Shown: positions 16,602 to 25,868 of the stretch, piece after piece | Layout: each line of letters starts with the position of its first letter | Numbering within the stretch: position 1 is the stretch's first letter | Source: Oscillospiraceae bacterium | Lineage (GTDB): Bacteria; Bacillota; Clostridia; Oscillospirales; Ruminococcaceae | Direction of reading: 5' to 3' | Assembly: GCA_024699425.1 (NCBI GenBank) | Contig: JAILPP010000142.1 | Coordinates: 1-37,064, forward strand | DNA: 37,064 nt | Notes under the pieces: generated by a model | The model's database searches: none | Told to the model about the DNA's origin: nothing | The model's input: the letters and a program-made list of their open reading frames with translations, nothing else | Program-made: the position numbers and the translations under genes

Positions 16602-17579
16602 ATGTTCAAGTCAAATCGGGTAATTATTGAGATAATGCTATGTGTAGGACTACTAACGATAGGAGATCATGTAATCACATCAAATGCAGAAGTAGATTTG
16701 AAAGCTACTGCTGTAGGTATTATTGAATCCTCTGCTTTTGGCAAAAATATGGAGTGGTCTTTAGACGATGAAGGAACATTAACAATTGATGGAACAGGCG
16801 CAATGAAATTTAGTGTTAATGGTACCTTTACCACTACTAATGTTCCATGGTATAATGAACGAGAAAAGATAAAATCGGTTATTATCAAAAATGGGATAAC
16901 AAATATCGGATGTTACGCTTTTGGATATTGTGAAAATTTAGCTACCGTTGATATTCCGGATAGTGTAACCACAATAGAAAGATTAGCTTTTTACAATTGT
17001 ACTAACTTAACCTCTATAACAATTCCAGATACCGTGACAACTATTGAGAAGTATTCATTTATAGGATGTGCAAATTTGAATTCTATTACTATTCCATATA
17101 GTGTAACGGAGGTGGATGAGGCAGCTTTTAGTGATTGTGTAAATTTGAGTACCGTTAAAATTTTAAATCCAGAGTGTGGAATTTATGACAGTCATCGCAC
17201 ATTTTGCAATGAGGCTGATGGGGGTGGAAACGCATATTTTACTGGCACTATTTATGGTTATGCAGGAAGTAGCGCTGAAAGATATGCTCAAAGGTATAAT
17301 CGTAAATTTGAGATTATAGGGAGTCAACCTGTTGTTACTCCTTATTCTATGGGAGATCCTAATGGTGACGGTATTATTAATGCAAGAGATGCCACCATGG
17401 TTTTGATTGTAGCTGCAAAATCTGGTACAGGCACGGGGAACACGCTGACTGATAAGCAGTTCATTGCTGCTGATGTTAACAGAGATAATATTGTTAATTC
17501 TAAAGATGCAACATTAATTTTACGCTATACCGTAGCAGCGGGAGTAGGACAGGATATTACAATCGAAGAAATGGCTTGA
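16602..17579 (+). CDS. Secreted BspA-type leucine-rich-repeat protein with C-terminal dockerin
   Basis: 325 residues from ATG 16602 (GGAGGGA 8 bases upstream; the track's 16557 start is inside the promoter). A signal peptide (MFKSNRVIIEIMLCVGLLTIG...) is followed by an extracellular domain with EWSLDDEGTLTIDGTGAM, typical of BspA proteins. Tandem ~23-residue LRR_5 repeats follow (IPDSVTTIERLAFYNCTNLTSITIPDTVTTIEKYSFIGCANLNSITIP). The C-terminal dockerin is GDPNGDGIINARDATMVLIVAA...AADVNRDNIVNSKDATLILRYTVAAG. The coding sequence is clearly AT-rich (TTA, AAT, GAT, ATT codons) compared with the GC-rich genes on either side, which suggests recent acquisition or low expression. It is the first gene of an operon; the M20 gene starts 16 bases downstream. 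Likely docked adhesion or binding cargo. Confidence 0.85.
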   Translation: MFKSNRVIIEIMLCVGLLTIGDHVITSNAEVDLKATAVGIIESSAFGKNMEWSLDDEGTLTIDGTGAMKFSVNGTFTTTNVPWYNEREKIKSVIIKNGITNIGCYAFGYCENLATVDIPDSVTTIERLAFYNCTNLTSITIPDTVTTIEKYSFIGCANLNSITIPYSVTEVDEAAFSDCVNLSTVKILNPECGIYDSHRTFCNEADGGGNAYFTGTIYGYAGSSAERYAQRYNRKFEIIGSQPVVTPYSMGDPNGDGIINARDATMVLIVAAKSGTGTGNTLTDKQFIAADVNRDNIVNSKDATLILRYTVAAGVGQDITIEEMA

Positions 17580-17595
17580 AGGAGAAAATAAAAAT

Positions 17596-18984
17596 ATGCA
17601 ATACAGATCACAGATACAATCGTGGCTGAAAGACCACGAATCCGAAATGCTCACGGATTTAGGGGAGCTGATCGCTGTTCCGAGTGTGCGGGGCAAAGCG
17701 CAGATGAGCGCTCCCTACGGAGAATATCCGGCGGCAGCGCTCCGCCTGATGCTGGAAAAGTGTGAAAAATACGGTTTTCGGACAGAGAACGTAGATTTCC
17801 GTGCGGGGTGCATCGACCTTGACGGCAAGTCTGCGAAGCTGGGAATTTTAGCGCATCTTGACGTTGTTCCGGCGGGAGAAGGCTGGATTCACAAGCCCTT
17901 TGAGATGACAGAGGAAGACGGCAGACTGATCGGGCGAGGCACGTCCGATGATAAAGGACCGGCGATTGCCGCCCTGTATGCAATGCGTGCAGTAAAGGAA
18001 CTTGGGATTCCCCTGCAATCGGGAGTACAGCTCATTGTCGGCACAGATGAGGAATGCGGTTCTTCCGATCTGGAATATTATATGCAAAAGAAAACGCTGC
18101 CGCCGATGGTATTCACGCCTGACGGAGACTACCCGGTCATCACGCTGGAAAAGGGCATGGCACGCATGGAATTTTCGGCGCAGTTTGAGGAGAGAGGGCA
18201 GATCGTTTCGCTCCGTGCGGGGGAAGTGGTGAATGCCGTACCTGCTTTTGCGGAAGCGGTGCTGGAGGGCATCACGATCGACGAATTTTTAGCATCCCGC
18301 AAGACGGAGTATCCGGGAATGTCGATCGGAAGTTTCGTGGATCAATACGATTGTCTGCACATCACAATAGACGGCAGAAGTGCCCACGCCTCAACGCCGG
18401 AGCAGGGGCGCAATGCCCTGACCTGTCTGCTGGAGCTGCTTTCCTGTGTACTGGGAGAGAATGCGCAGGCGGAGGCGATCCGCACACTTGCGAAATGTTT
18501 CCCGCACGGTGAGACAGACGGCACGCACTGCAATGTCCGTGCATCGGACGAAATCTCAGGCGCACTGACCTTAGTTCTCAGTGTGATGGAGATGGACAGG
18601 AAGTATTTGACGGCGAAATGTGACACACGTTTCCCGACCTGTACGAACGGCAAAGCGGTCACAGAGGGCATTGCAGCGGCAGTCCGTCCGCTGCGGACAG
18701 AAGTGCTGATGTGTGACGAACCGCATCACACGGATGAAAATTCCCCCTTTGTGCAGACGCTCCTGCATATTTACGAAGAAGTGACAGGGAACGAGGGAAA
18801 GTGTCTTGCCATCGGTGGCGGGACGTATGTGCATCATATTGAAGGCGGTGTGGCATTCGGTGCAATGTTCCCCGATGAAGACATTCATATGCACGGTGCA
18901 GAAGAATTTATCCGCAAAGAAGCGATCCTGCTTGATTCCGAAATGATGGCGCTTGCGATCACGGAGCTTTGTGCTGAAAACTGA
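17596..18984 (+). CDS. M20-family dipeptidase (PepV/Sapep-like)
   Basis: 462-residue, apparently cytoplasmic (no signal peptide) zinc dipeptidase of the PepV/Sapep group. Metal and catalytic motifs: H87-x-D89 in LAHLDVVPAGEGW, D118-D119 in GRGTSDDKGP, E152-E153 in GTDEECGSSDLEYY, and a C-terminal His in FPDEDIHMHGAEEF. DGRSAHASTPEQGRNAL marks the lid domain. SD AAGGAG overlaps the upstream TGA, and the GH25 gene follows 16 bases after the stop, so it is translated as part of the operon. Role (known for the family): hydrolysis of dipeptides, here perhaps including peptides released from wall turnover by the next gene's lysozyme (inference). Confidence 0.9.
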   Translation: MQYRSQIQSWLKDHESEMLTDLGELIAVPSVRGKAQMSAPYGEYPAAALRLMLEKCEKYGFRTENVDFRAGCIDLDGKSAKLGILAHLDVVPAGEGWIHKPFEMTEEDGRLIGRGTSDDKGPAIAALYAMRAVKELGIPLQSGVQLIVGTDEECGSSDLEYYMQKKTLPPMVFTPDGDYPVITLEKGMARMEFSAQFEERGQIVSLRAGEVVNAVPAFAEAVLEGITIDEFLASRKTEYPGMSIGSFVDQYDCLHITIDGRSAHASTPEQGRNALTCLLELLSCVLGENAQAEAIRTLAKCFPHGETDGTHCNVRASDEISGALTLVLSVMEMDRKYLTAKCDTRFPTCTNGKAVTEGIAAAVRPLRTEVLMCDEPHHTDENSPFVQTLLHIYEEVTGNEGKCLAIGGGTYVHHIEGGVAFGAMFPDEDIHMHGAEEFIRKEAILLDSEMMALAITELCAEN

Positions 18985-19000
18985 TCTATGAGGTGATATT

Positions 19001-20683
19001 ATGCAAACGGGAAGACGAAAGAAGCGCTGTGCGGCATTGCTGCTGACAGTACTTCTGCTGCTGACGGTAATGCTGCCCGCATTTCCTGTCAACGCCTACT
19101 GGTTCCGTGAAAACGGAGTAGACGTATCGGTTTATCAGGGCAATATTGACTGGGAGACATTTGCCGCAAACAATGATATGCGGTTTGTCATCATGCGAGC
19201 GTGCAAGCTGCCGTCACCGACAGAGGCATTCTTTGTCGATGACAATTTCGACCGCAACTATGAGGGCGCACGTTCTGTCGGATTAAAAGTCGGCTGTTAC
19301 TGTCGTATTGCGGCAAATTCACGGGATCAGCTTCTGCAAACGACACAGCGGTATCTCATGACGATTGCAGGCAAGGAATTTGATATGCCGGTGTATCTTG
19401 ATCTGGAGGACGACTCCCTGAAAAAGATCGGCAGCAAGAGCATTCTGACGAATGCCGTCATTGAATCCATGGACATGATCGCCGCTGCGGGGTATCATCC
19501 GGGCTTGTATGCGAATCTCAACTGGTACAACAACAATCTTGACGGCAGTCTTGTGAAAGCCCGTGGTTATGATCTCTGGCTTGCCCGCTGGACGCACGAT
19601 CCGGACGCACAGGATTTCAGTACAGGGTACAGTGTATGGCAGTATTCGGACAAAGGCAGTTACACGGGCATGACAGGGACAGCCGTTGACCTTGATGTAA
19701 GCTATGTAGACTACCGTTATGCAGGCGACCACGGCAGAACGATCGACCCTGCGAAACCTGCGGGGCAGTATCTTGTTCCTCTGCGCAATTCTGCGGTATA
19801 CTATGCAGACGGGACAACACCGACGGGCATGACCGTCACAACTGCAACTCCCTGCTATGTGCAGGAGACATACACCAACGGCTTATGCCGTGTGCTGTAC
19901 GGAGCTTACACAGGGCAGCGGGTAGGGTATCTGCCGCTTTCGGTATTTGAGGAGACAACACCGGCACCGACCGACCCGCCTGCAACCGACCCGCCGACGG
20001 AACAGCCGACCGATGCGCACCAACCGGAAGAATCCCCGATTGAAATTCCGATTGAGATTCCGACCGACCCCCCGACCGATCCGCCCGCAATTCAAAACGA
20101 ACCGGAGCAGGATCCGCTTTGGAACGGCATTGTTCCCGTGCAGGCGAAAGTACTGGACGATACTTACTGTGACGTATACGAAGCCGACTGTGAAACGTGG
20201 AACGGCGATGTGATCGACCCTGCCGATGAATGCACGATCGAAGCCGCCTTTGTCAACGGCTGGTGCAGAGTTTCCTATCCGTCTGGGGGAGCAGTCAGAA
20301 CGGGCTATCTGCGGCTATCGGATTTCTTCATGAAAGAGAGGAAGAATTTCGGACAGCTCTACACCTCAGCCGCAGTGACCACCTATGAACGGTTTGTGAC
20401 CGCCCCGACAGGCAGCATTCCGGCGAAGAACCTTGTGATCTACACAGGTGAAGATGCCTCTATGATACAGGTGATCTATGCATCATCGGGAAAGTGTTAT
20501 CTTTCGTGGATATCCAAGCGGGAGTGGTACGAGATTCTTCTGCAAATACTGGATGCCCACATTCACGGCAAACAGCCGCTTGTGGAACGGCAGTGCAGTC
20601 TGGTAGACTGTGACCATGACGGAGTGATCGACGTATTCGACTTAGCCCTTATCAAGTGGCGGCTCGATCATGTGATCGACTGA
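19001..20683 (+). CDS. Secreted GH25 lysozyme with SH3-like domains and an atypical C-terminal dockerin
   Basis: 560 residues; SD GAGGTGA. A basic N-terminus and hydrophobic signal/anchor (ALLLTVLLLLTVMLPAFPVNA) precede the GH25 domain, residues ~38-230. It has the expected acidic residues: D41 in GVDVSVYQG and D134/E136 in VYLDLEDD. It would cut N-acetylmuramyl bonds of peptidoglycan. Two or three SH3-like domains follow (AVYYADG...GYLPLSVF; YCDVYEAD...GYLRLSDF; DASMIQVIYASSGKCYLSWIS), separated by a Pro/Thr-rich linker. The C-terminus EWYEILLQILDAHIHGKQPL...VDCDHDGVIDVFDLALIKWRL is a dockerin whose second calcium loop is intact; the first loop is absent and replaced by the last strand of the SH3 domain. 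Overall a wall hydrolase that may be docked on a scaffold. Confidence 0.88.
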   Translation: MQTGRRKKRCAALLLTVLLLLTVMLPAFPVNAYWFRENGVDVSVYQGNIDWETFAANNDMRFVIMRACKLPSPTEAFFVDDNFDRNYEGARSVGLKVGCYCRIAANSRDQLLQTTQRYLMTIAGKEFDMPVYLDLEDDSLKKIGSKSILTNAVIESMDMIAAAGYHPGLYANLNWYNNNLDGSLVKARGYDLWLARWTHDPDAQDFSTGYSVWQYSDKGSYTGMTGTAVDLDVSYVDYRYAGDHGRTIDPAKPAGQYLVPLRNSAVYYADGTTPTGMTVTTATPCYVQETYTNGLCRVLYGAYTGQRVGYLPLSVFEETTPAPTDPPATDPPTEQPTDAHQPEESPIEIPIEIPTDPPTDPPAIQNEPEQDPLWNGIVPVQAKVLDDTYCDVYEADCETWNGDVIDPADECTIEAAFVNGWCRVSYPSGGAVRTGYLRLSDFFMKERKNFGQLYTSAAVTTYERFVTAPTGSIPAKNLVIYTGEDASMIQVIYASSGKCYLSWISKREWYEILLQILDAHIHGKQPLVERQCSLVDCDHDGVIDVFDLALIKWRLDHVID

Positions 20684-20706
20684 TGCCCGATTGCGGGAGG
20701 TAAACC

Positions 20707-23700
20707 ATGAAACAAACGATACAGCATTGTCGGGAACTTTTTCGGCGAATTGTCATCTGTTTTCTTGCGTTGTTGATCTGTCTGACTGTATCCCTGACGG
20801 CATCGGCGGAAGAACCTGCACTGTCAGTTGACCCGACGGGTCAGGAGATCAACGGTGACGGTTATTCTGCTGTTCTGTATGATAACACCAACGGCTTGTC
20901 CACATCGGAGGCGAATGACATCTGCTGCACGCCGGACGGCTGTATCTGGATCGGCAGTTACAGCGGACTGACCCGCTATGACGGCAACATATTTGATCGT
21001 GTAGATTCGACCACAGGCATCGCCAGTGTAGTGAGTCTGTTTGTAGACGGCAGCGGCAGGCTCTGGGTCGGAACGAATGACAGCGGATTGGGCATGATCG
21101 AAAAGGAAAATATCCGCATATACCGCAAATCGGACGGACTTGGTTCATCCTCGGTGCGTTCCATCGTGCAGGACAACAGCGGAGAACTGTACATCGGAAC
21201 GACACAGGGCATCTCCGTCATTGACAGCAACCTGAAAATGCGCAGGCTGAACATACCGGAGCTGAACGAAGCCTATATCCGTATGCTGCAAATCGGCAGT
21301 GACGGCGAAACGATCTATGGAGTGACTATGGAGAGTGCGGTTTTCACGATACGGAACGGCAGCCTTGACCGTTATGTCACGCCGGAGCAGCTCGGCATTA
21401 CGGACGTACATTCGATTCTGCCCGACCCGAAGGATTCCGAAAGCATCTACATCGGCACGAAGGGTTCCATGCTGTATCACGGCAGACTGACGGACAGATT
21501 TGAAGCGGAGCAGACCTATGACATTTCCCCGCTTGGCTACATCAATTCGATCGGGCACAGCAAGGGGATCATCTGGGTCTGCACCGATCAGGGCATCGGA
21601 TTTGTGCAGAATGAGAAATTTACGGTACTGGAGAATGTCCCGCTGAACACGTCGATTGAAAATATGCTGGTAGACTATCAGGGAAATCTCTGGTTTGTAT
21701 CTTCCCAGCAGGGCGTGATGAAGATCGTCCCGAATATGTTTGCAGACATTTTTGAGAAATACGGACTGGAAGACGAAGTTGTCAACACGACCTGTATGTA
21801 TAACAGTCAACTGCTGATCGGCACGAAAACGAACGGACTGCTGTCTTTGAAAGAAGGGAAACAGCTTCATAAGATCGTGCTGACGAGTTCCGCGACGGCA
21901 TCGGGGAAGGCGTGTCCGGAGGACACCGACCTGATGGAAATTCTGAAGGGCAGCAAGATTCGTTCGATTTTCCGTGACAGTAAAAATCGGGTCTGGTTCT
22001 GTACGTTCGGAGAGAATGCGCTGCTGCGGCTGGATAAAGGCGAACTGACCCGCTTCACCACGGAGGACGGTTTGCCATCGGAACGGGTGCGGGCAGTCTG
22101 TGAAAGCAGAGACGGAACGATCTATGTTGCCTGCACAGGCGGCGTTGCCTGCATTGAGGAAAACCGCATCACCCGTGTATACGGTGCAGATGACGGTATC
22201 CGCAACACGGAGATTCTGACGGTAACGGAAATGCAGGACGGCACGATACTTGCGGGAACAGACGGAGACGGCATCTATGTGATTGACGGTGAAAAAGTCA
22301 CACATCTGGGCATGGAAGACGGACTGGGTTCGGACGTAGTCATGCGCATCAAGCCCGATCGGCAGCGGGAACTGTGCTGGATCGTCACCAGCAATTCCAT
22401 TGCGTATATCAATGCAGAAAAGCAGATCACCACAGTGCAGAAATTCCCGTATTCCAACAATTTTGACCTGTATGAAAACAGTCATGGCGATATGTGGATC
22501 CTGAGCAGCAACGGTATTTATGTCGTTCCCTCATCGCAGCTCATTGCCAACGGTGAGATTTCCCCGATCTTCTACGGCAGGGAAAACGGACTGGCAAATA
22601 TCACCACTGCCAATTCCTACAGCGACCTGACCGACACAGGAGAATTGTACATTGCAGGAACGACAGGCGTTTCCCGTGTGAACATCAACAAGCCCTTTGA
22701 GGACATCAGCAAGATCAATATCTGTGTTCCCTATGTAGAGGCAGACGGGGTGAAATATTTTCCGGATTCGTCGGGAAAGATCACAATTCCGTCCACGACA
22801 TCCAAGCTGACAGTGTACGGCAGTATCTATAATTATTCGCTGAATAATCCCTATGTTACCTATTATCTGACGGGAATTGACCGTGAGGGGAGAATGCTCC
22901 GCCGCAGTGATTTCACGCCGGTTGACTACACCAACCTGAAGGGCGGAACCTATCATTTTGTCATGAGTCTGTCCGATGAGGAGGGCAACAAGAGCAATGA
23001 AGTCAGTGTAGAGATCCTGAAACAGCCTGCACTGTATGAACTGCCGTGGTTTACGATCGTCAGCATTCTGGTTGCGGTCATGCTGATCGCCATGATTGTA
23101 ATGTACATCATGCACCGCCGTGAAATGAAGTACAAGAAAAAGCAGGCAGAAGACAAACAGCTTATCAGTGAAATTGTGACCGCCTTTGCGAAAGTCATTG
23201 ATATGAAGGACGAATATACGAGAGGTCATTCCGTGCGGGTGGCGCATTACACCACGATGCTGGCAAGGGAACTCGGCTATGATGAAGAAACCGTCGAAAA
23301 GTACCATAATATCGCCCTTCTGCATGACATCGGAAAAGTCGGTATCCCGCAGGAAGTGCTGAACAAGCCCGGCAAACTGACCGATGAGGAATTTGCAATT
23401 ATCAAATCGCATTCCAAGCTCGGCTTCAATGCGCTCAAGGACATCAGCATCATGCCGGAGCTTGCCGTCGGTGCAGGTGCGCATCATGAGCGCCCCGACG
23501 GAAAGGGCTATCCCAAGGGCTTGAAAGGTGATGAAATTCCCCGTGTGGCGCAGATCATTGCCGTGGCGGATACGTTTGATGCGATGTATTCCGATCGTCC
23601 CTATCGTAAGCGCATGAACTTTGAAAAGACGGTTTCCATCATCCGGGAAGTTGCGGGAACACAGCTTCAGAAAGATGTGGTAGATGCTTTCCTGCGGCTT

Positions 23701-23784
23701 GTCGATCAGGGTGAATTCCGTCTCCCGGGTGATACGGGCGGCGGCACGACCGAAAATATTGACAACATTCGTGCAAAACAGTAA
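20707..23784 (+). CDS. Membrane receptor: extracellular regulator propeller + Y_Y_Y + HD-GYP (c-di-GMP phosphodiesterase)
   Basis: 1025 residues; SD GGGAGGT at 20695. Signal peptide/N-anchor (IVICFLALLICLTVSLTASAEE). About fourteen two-component-regulator propeller blades at ~50-650 (GLSTSEANDICCTPDGCIWIGSYSGLTRYDG; GLPSERVRAVCESRDGTIYVACTGGVACI). A Y_Y_Y-type Ig domain (~665-775; YYLTGIDREGRMLRRSDFTPVDYTNLKGGTYHFVM) and a membrane helix ~779-803. The cytoplasmic HD-GYP domain has HDIGK (~873) and HHERPDGKGYP (~926), all signature residues present. In known relatives such propellers sense extracellular ligands, often polysaccharides, and HD-GYP domains hydrolyse c-di-GMP. Here sensing and output are on one chain without histidine kinase or receiver. 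It is the last gene of the operon with GH25 and M20 genes. Confidence 0.9.
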   Translation: MKQTIQHCRELFRRIVICFLALLICLTVSLTASAEEPALSVDPTGQEINGDGYSAVLYDNTNGLSTSEANDICCTPDGCIWIGSYSGLTRYDGNIFDRVDSTTGIASVVSLFVDGSGRLWVGTNDSGLGMIEKENIRIYRKSDGLGSSSVRSIVQDNSGELYIGTTQGISVIDSNLKMRRLNIPELNEAYIRMLQIGSDGETIYGVTMESAVFTIRNGSLDRYVTPEQLGITDVHSILPDPKDSESIYIGTKGSMLYHGRLTDRFEAEQTYDISPLGYINSIGHSKGIIWVCTDQGIGFVQNEKFTVLENVPLNTSIENMLVDYQGNLWFVSSQQGVMKIVPNMFADIFEKYGLEDEVVNTTCMYNSQLLIGTKTNGLLSLKEGKQLHKIVLTSSATASGKACPEDTDLMEILKGSKIRSIFRDSKNRVWFCTFGENALLRLDKGELTRFTTEDGLPSERVRAVCESRDGTIYVACTGGVACIEENRITRVYGADDGIRNTEILTVTEMQDGTILAGTDGDGIYVIDGEKVTHLGMEDGLGSDVVMRIKPDRQRELCWIVTSNSIAYINAEKQITTVQKFPYSNNFDLYENSHGDMWILSSNGIYVVPSSQLIANGEISPIFYGRENGLANITTANSYSDLTDTGELYIAGTTGVSRVNINKPFEDISKINICVPYVEADGVKYFPDSSGKITIPSTTSKLTVYGSIYNYSLNNPYVTYYLTGIDREGRMLRRSDFTPVDYTNLKGGTYHFVMSLSDEEGNKSNEVSVEILKQPALYELPWFTIVSILVAVMLIAMIVMYIMHRREMKYKKKQAEDKQLISEIVTAFAKVIDMKDEYTRGHSVRVAHYTTMLARELGYDEETVEKYHNIALLHDIGKVGIPQEVLNKPGKLTDEEFAIIKSHSKLGFNALKDISIMPELAVGAGAHHERPDGKGYPKGLKGDEIPRVAQIIAVADTFDAMYSDRPYRKRMNFEKTVSIIREVAGTQLQKDVVDAFLRLVDQGEFRLPGDTGGGTTENIDNIRAKQ

Positions 23785-23878
23785 ATTTCATTTTCAACGT
23801 GGAAAAGTGAGAAATATTCAACTTCTCCACCACGTTTTCAACAGTTTCAACACTGAAACCCTGTGGAAAAAATGTTGA

Positions 23879-23914
23879 TGCCCCTGAGCGTTTCAGAGCG
23901 CTCAGGGGCAGTTT
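23879..23914. terminator. Bidirectional terminator between HD-GYP and purine permease genes
   Basis: Perfect 12-bp stem TGCCCCTGAGCG / CGCTCAGGGGCA, 8-base loop, with GTTTTATG on the + side and TCAACATTTTTTCC on the - side. Serves the convergent genes ending at 23784 and 23923. The stretch 23785-23878 has only weak inverted repeats (for example GTTTCA-ACAC-TGAAAC at 23844-23859). Confidence 0.85.
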
Positions 23915-23922
23915 TATGCATC

Positions 23923-25281
23923 TTACAGAAAGACATATTTCAGAATGAACAGGACGGACAGTACCCAGAGAACAGGATTGACATTCTTGTGTTTTCCTGC
24001 TACGGTACTCAGAATCGTGTAGGAAATGATACCGATTGCAATTCCGTCCGAAATGGAGTAGAACAGCGGCATTGCCAGAGTACAGAGGTAGGCGGGGAGC
24101 GCCTCGTGCAGATGATCGCTGTCAAACGGAACTTCCGTAATGGAGGAGAACATCAGAAAGCCAACGATAATCAGCGTAGGAGCTGTCGCAAACGGCGGGA
24201 TCGCAATGAAAATCGGCGCAAGCAGAATGGAGACAAGAAACAGAACAGCCGTCGTCAGGGAAGTCAGCCCCGTTTTGCCGCCTGCACCGACTCCCGCAGC
24301 AGATTCGGAAAAGGTCGAGGTCGTGGAAGTGCCTAAGATCGCACCGGCAGTTGTGGCAACGGCATCGGCAAGCAGGGCGGGACGAATCGCAGGCAGCTTG
24401 CCGTCCTTGTCGAGCATATTCGCTTTGGAACTGATGCCGATGAGCGTGCCGATTGTGTCAAAAAGATCAACAAACAGAAATGAAAAGACCACAACGATGA
24501 AATTCAGAATGCCGACTTCGTGCATATCAATCTGAAAACACTTTCCGAACGTTTCGCCAATGGCTGAAAAATGGGTCATGTGAAAACTCGGAAAAAGAGA
24601 AGCGTGTGTCTCGTCAGGAATGTAAATGCCGCAGAGCTGACAGATCATGCCAAGAATCCATGTCGCCAGAATGCCGATGAGCATATCACCTTTGACATGA
24701 CGGACGTGAAGTGAGGCGGTAATGAAGATGCCGATTACGGCAAGCAGTGCGCTGATGCCTGTCGTGTGAAATTGTTCACGGAAGCTGACCAGCGAAACAA
24801 GCGTAGAGGCATTGTCCACGGAAAGTTCCGCATTTTGCAGACCGATGAAGGCGATGAACAGTCCGATTCCCGTTGATACTGCCTTTTTCAGGAAAAGCGG
24901 AATGGCATTGAAGATCGCTTCACGGATATTGGTCAGGGAAAGGATAATGAAAATAATTCCTTCGATAAATACCGCAAATAGTGCAACGTGCCACGGATAT
25001 CCCATCACACCGCACACGGTATAGGCAAAGAATGCATTCAGACCCATTGCAGCAGAAATCGCAAAGGGAAGATTTGCCATGAGTGCCATGCACAGCGTTC
25101 CCAAAAACGAGGCAAGACAGGTGGCGATCAGAACGGCGGTACTGTCCATACCCGCAGCAGACAGGATACTCGGATTGACCGCAAGTATGTATGCCATTGT
25201 CATAAATGTTGTGATGCCCGCTGTGATCTCCGTTCGTACTGTTGTGCCGTTCTCTTTCAGTCTGAAGATTTTTTCCAGCAT
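23923..25281 (-). CDS. NCS2-family purine (guanine/hypoxanthine) permease, AzgA/PbuG type
   Basis: 452 residues from ATG 25281, which has GAGGT 7 bases upstream; the track's longer start would overlap hpt. Twelve or more hydrophobic segments and family signatures are present: TEITAGITTFMTMAYILAVNPSIL, ISAAMGLNAFFAYTVC, VDLFDTIGTLIGISSKANMLD, and LGTSTTSTFSESAAGVGAGGKTGLT. It imports guanine, hypoxanthine or adenine by proton symport in characterised relatives. Its Shine-Dalgarno overlaps the hpt stop codon and the two genes are 10 bases apart, so uptake and phosphoribosylation of the base are co-expressed (purine salvage). Confidence 0.93.
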   Translation of the reverse strand: MLEKIFRLKENGTTVRTEITAGITTFMTMAYILAVNPSILSAAGMDSTAVLIATCLASFLGTLCMALMANLPFAISAAMGLNAFFAYTVCGVMGYPWHVALFAVFIEGIIFIILSLTNIREAIFNAIPLFLKKAVSTGIGLFIAFIGLQNAELSVDNASTLVSLVSFREQFHTTGISALLAVIGIFITASLHVRHVKGDMLIGILATWILGMICQLCGIYIPDETHASLFPSFHMTHFSAIGETFGKCFQIDMHEVGILNFIVVVFSFLFVDLFDTIGTLIGISSKANMLDKDGKLPAIRPALLADAVATTAGAILGTSTTSTFSESAAGVGAGGKTGLTSLTTAVLFLVSILLAPIFIAIPPFATAPTLIIVGFLMFSSITEVPFDSDHLHEALPAYLCTLAMPLFYSISDGIAIGIISYTILSTVAGKHKNVNPVLWVLSVLFILKYVFL

Positions 25282-25291
25282 AACAATTACC

Positions 25292-25834
25292 TCATCTTTC
25301 GTCATATTCCGCAATATACGGAAGATTCCGATAGTATTCGGCACAGTCCAGACCGTAGCCGATCACAAAGGTGTCAGGAATGGTGAAAAGCGATTTGTCC
25401 GCTTTCAGATCGACAACACGGTGGCTGGGCTTGTCAAGCAGGGTGAGAATTTTCAGAGAAAGCGGATTGCGCTTTTGCAGTTCGGCGGCAACCAGTTTCA
25501 GCGTCCGTCCCGTGTCGATGATGTCCTCCACGATGATGACATGATAACGGCTGATGTCCTGCGTCAGGTCAAGCGTAATGTTCACTTTTCCCGATGAGGT
25601 CGTGCCTTCAAAATAACTCTTCGCCTGCATGAACCCGATCTCACAGGGAATGGAAACCGCACGGGAAAGATCCGCAAGAAATACGAATGCGCCTTTCAGA
25701 ATGCTGACAAGCAGAAGCGGCTTTCCCTCGTATTCGGCATCAATTTCCGCACCCGCACGCGCGATCGCTTCGTGCAGTTCTTTCTCGGAAATGACTGTCC
25801 GCCTGATGCGGGAACGATATTCCTTGTTGTTCAT
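25292..25834 (-). CDS. hpt: Hypoxanthine phosphoribosyltransferase
   Basis: 180 residues from ATG 25834 (AGGAGGA 7 bases upstream), the normal length. The track start 25897 lies within the promoter. The PRPP-binding motif is VIIVEDIIDTGRTL; other family marks are LVSILKGAFVFLADLSR and the C-terminal FVIGYGLDCAEYYRNLPYI. It makes IMP/GMP from hypoxanthine/guanine and PRPP in the cytoplasm. Leads a two-gene purine salvage operon with the permease; transcribed from a fully consensus promoter. Confidence 0.96.
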   Translation of the reverse strand: MNNKEYRSRIRRTVISEKELHEAIARAGAEIDAEYEGKPLLLVSILKGAFVFLADLSRAVSIPCEIGFMQAKSYFEGTTSSGKVNITLDLTQDISRYHVIIVEDIIDTGRTLKLVAAELQKRNPLSLKILTLLDKPSHRVVDLKADKSLFTIPDTFVIGYGLDCAEYYRNLPYIAEYDER

Positions 25835-25868
25835 GATATTTCCTCCTGACGGATATTTCAGTACTGTT

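Noticed and set aside
23785-23878. Possible DnaA-box-like TGTGGAAAA sequences and small repeats
   Set aside because: Only loose matches, no cluster, and no origin-associated genes nearby.
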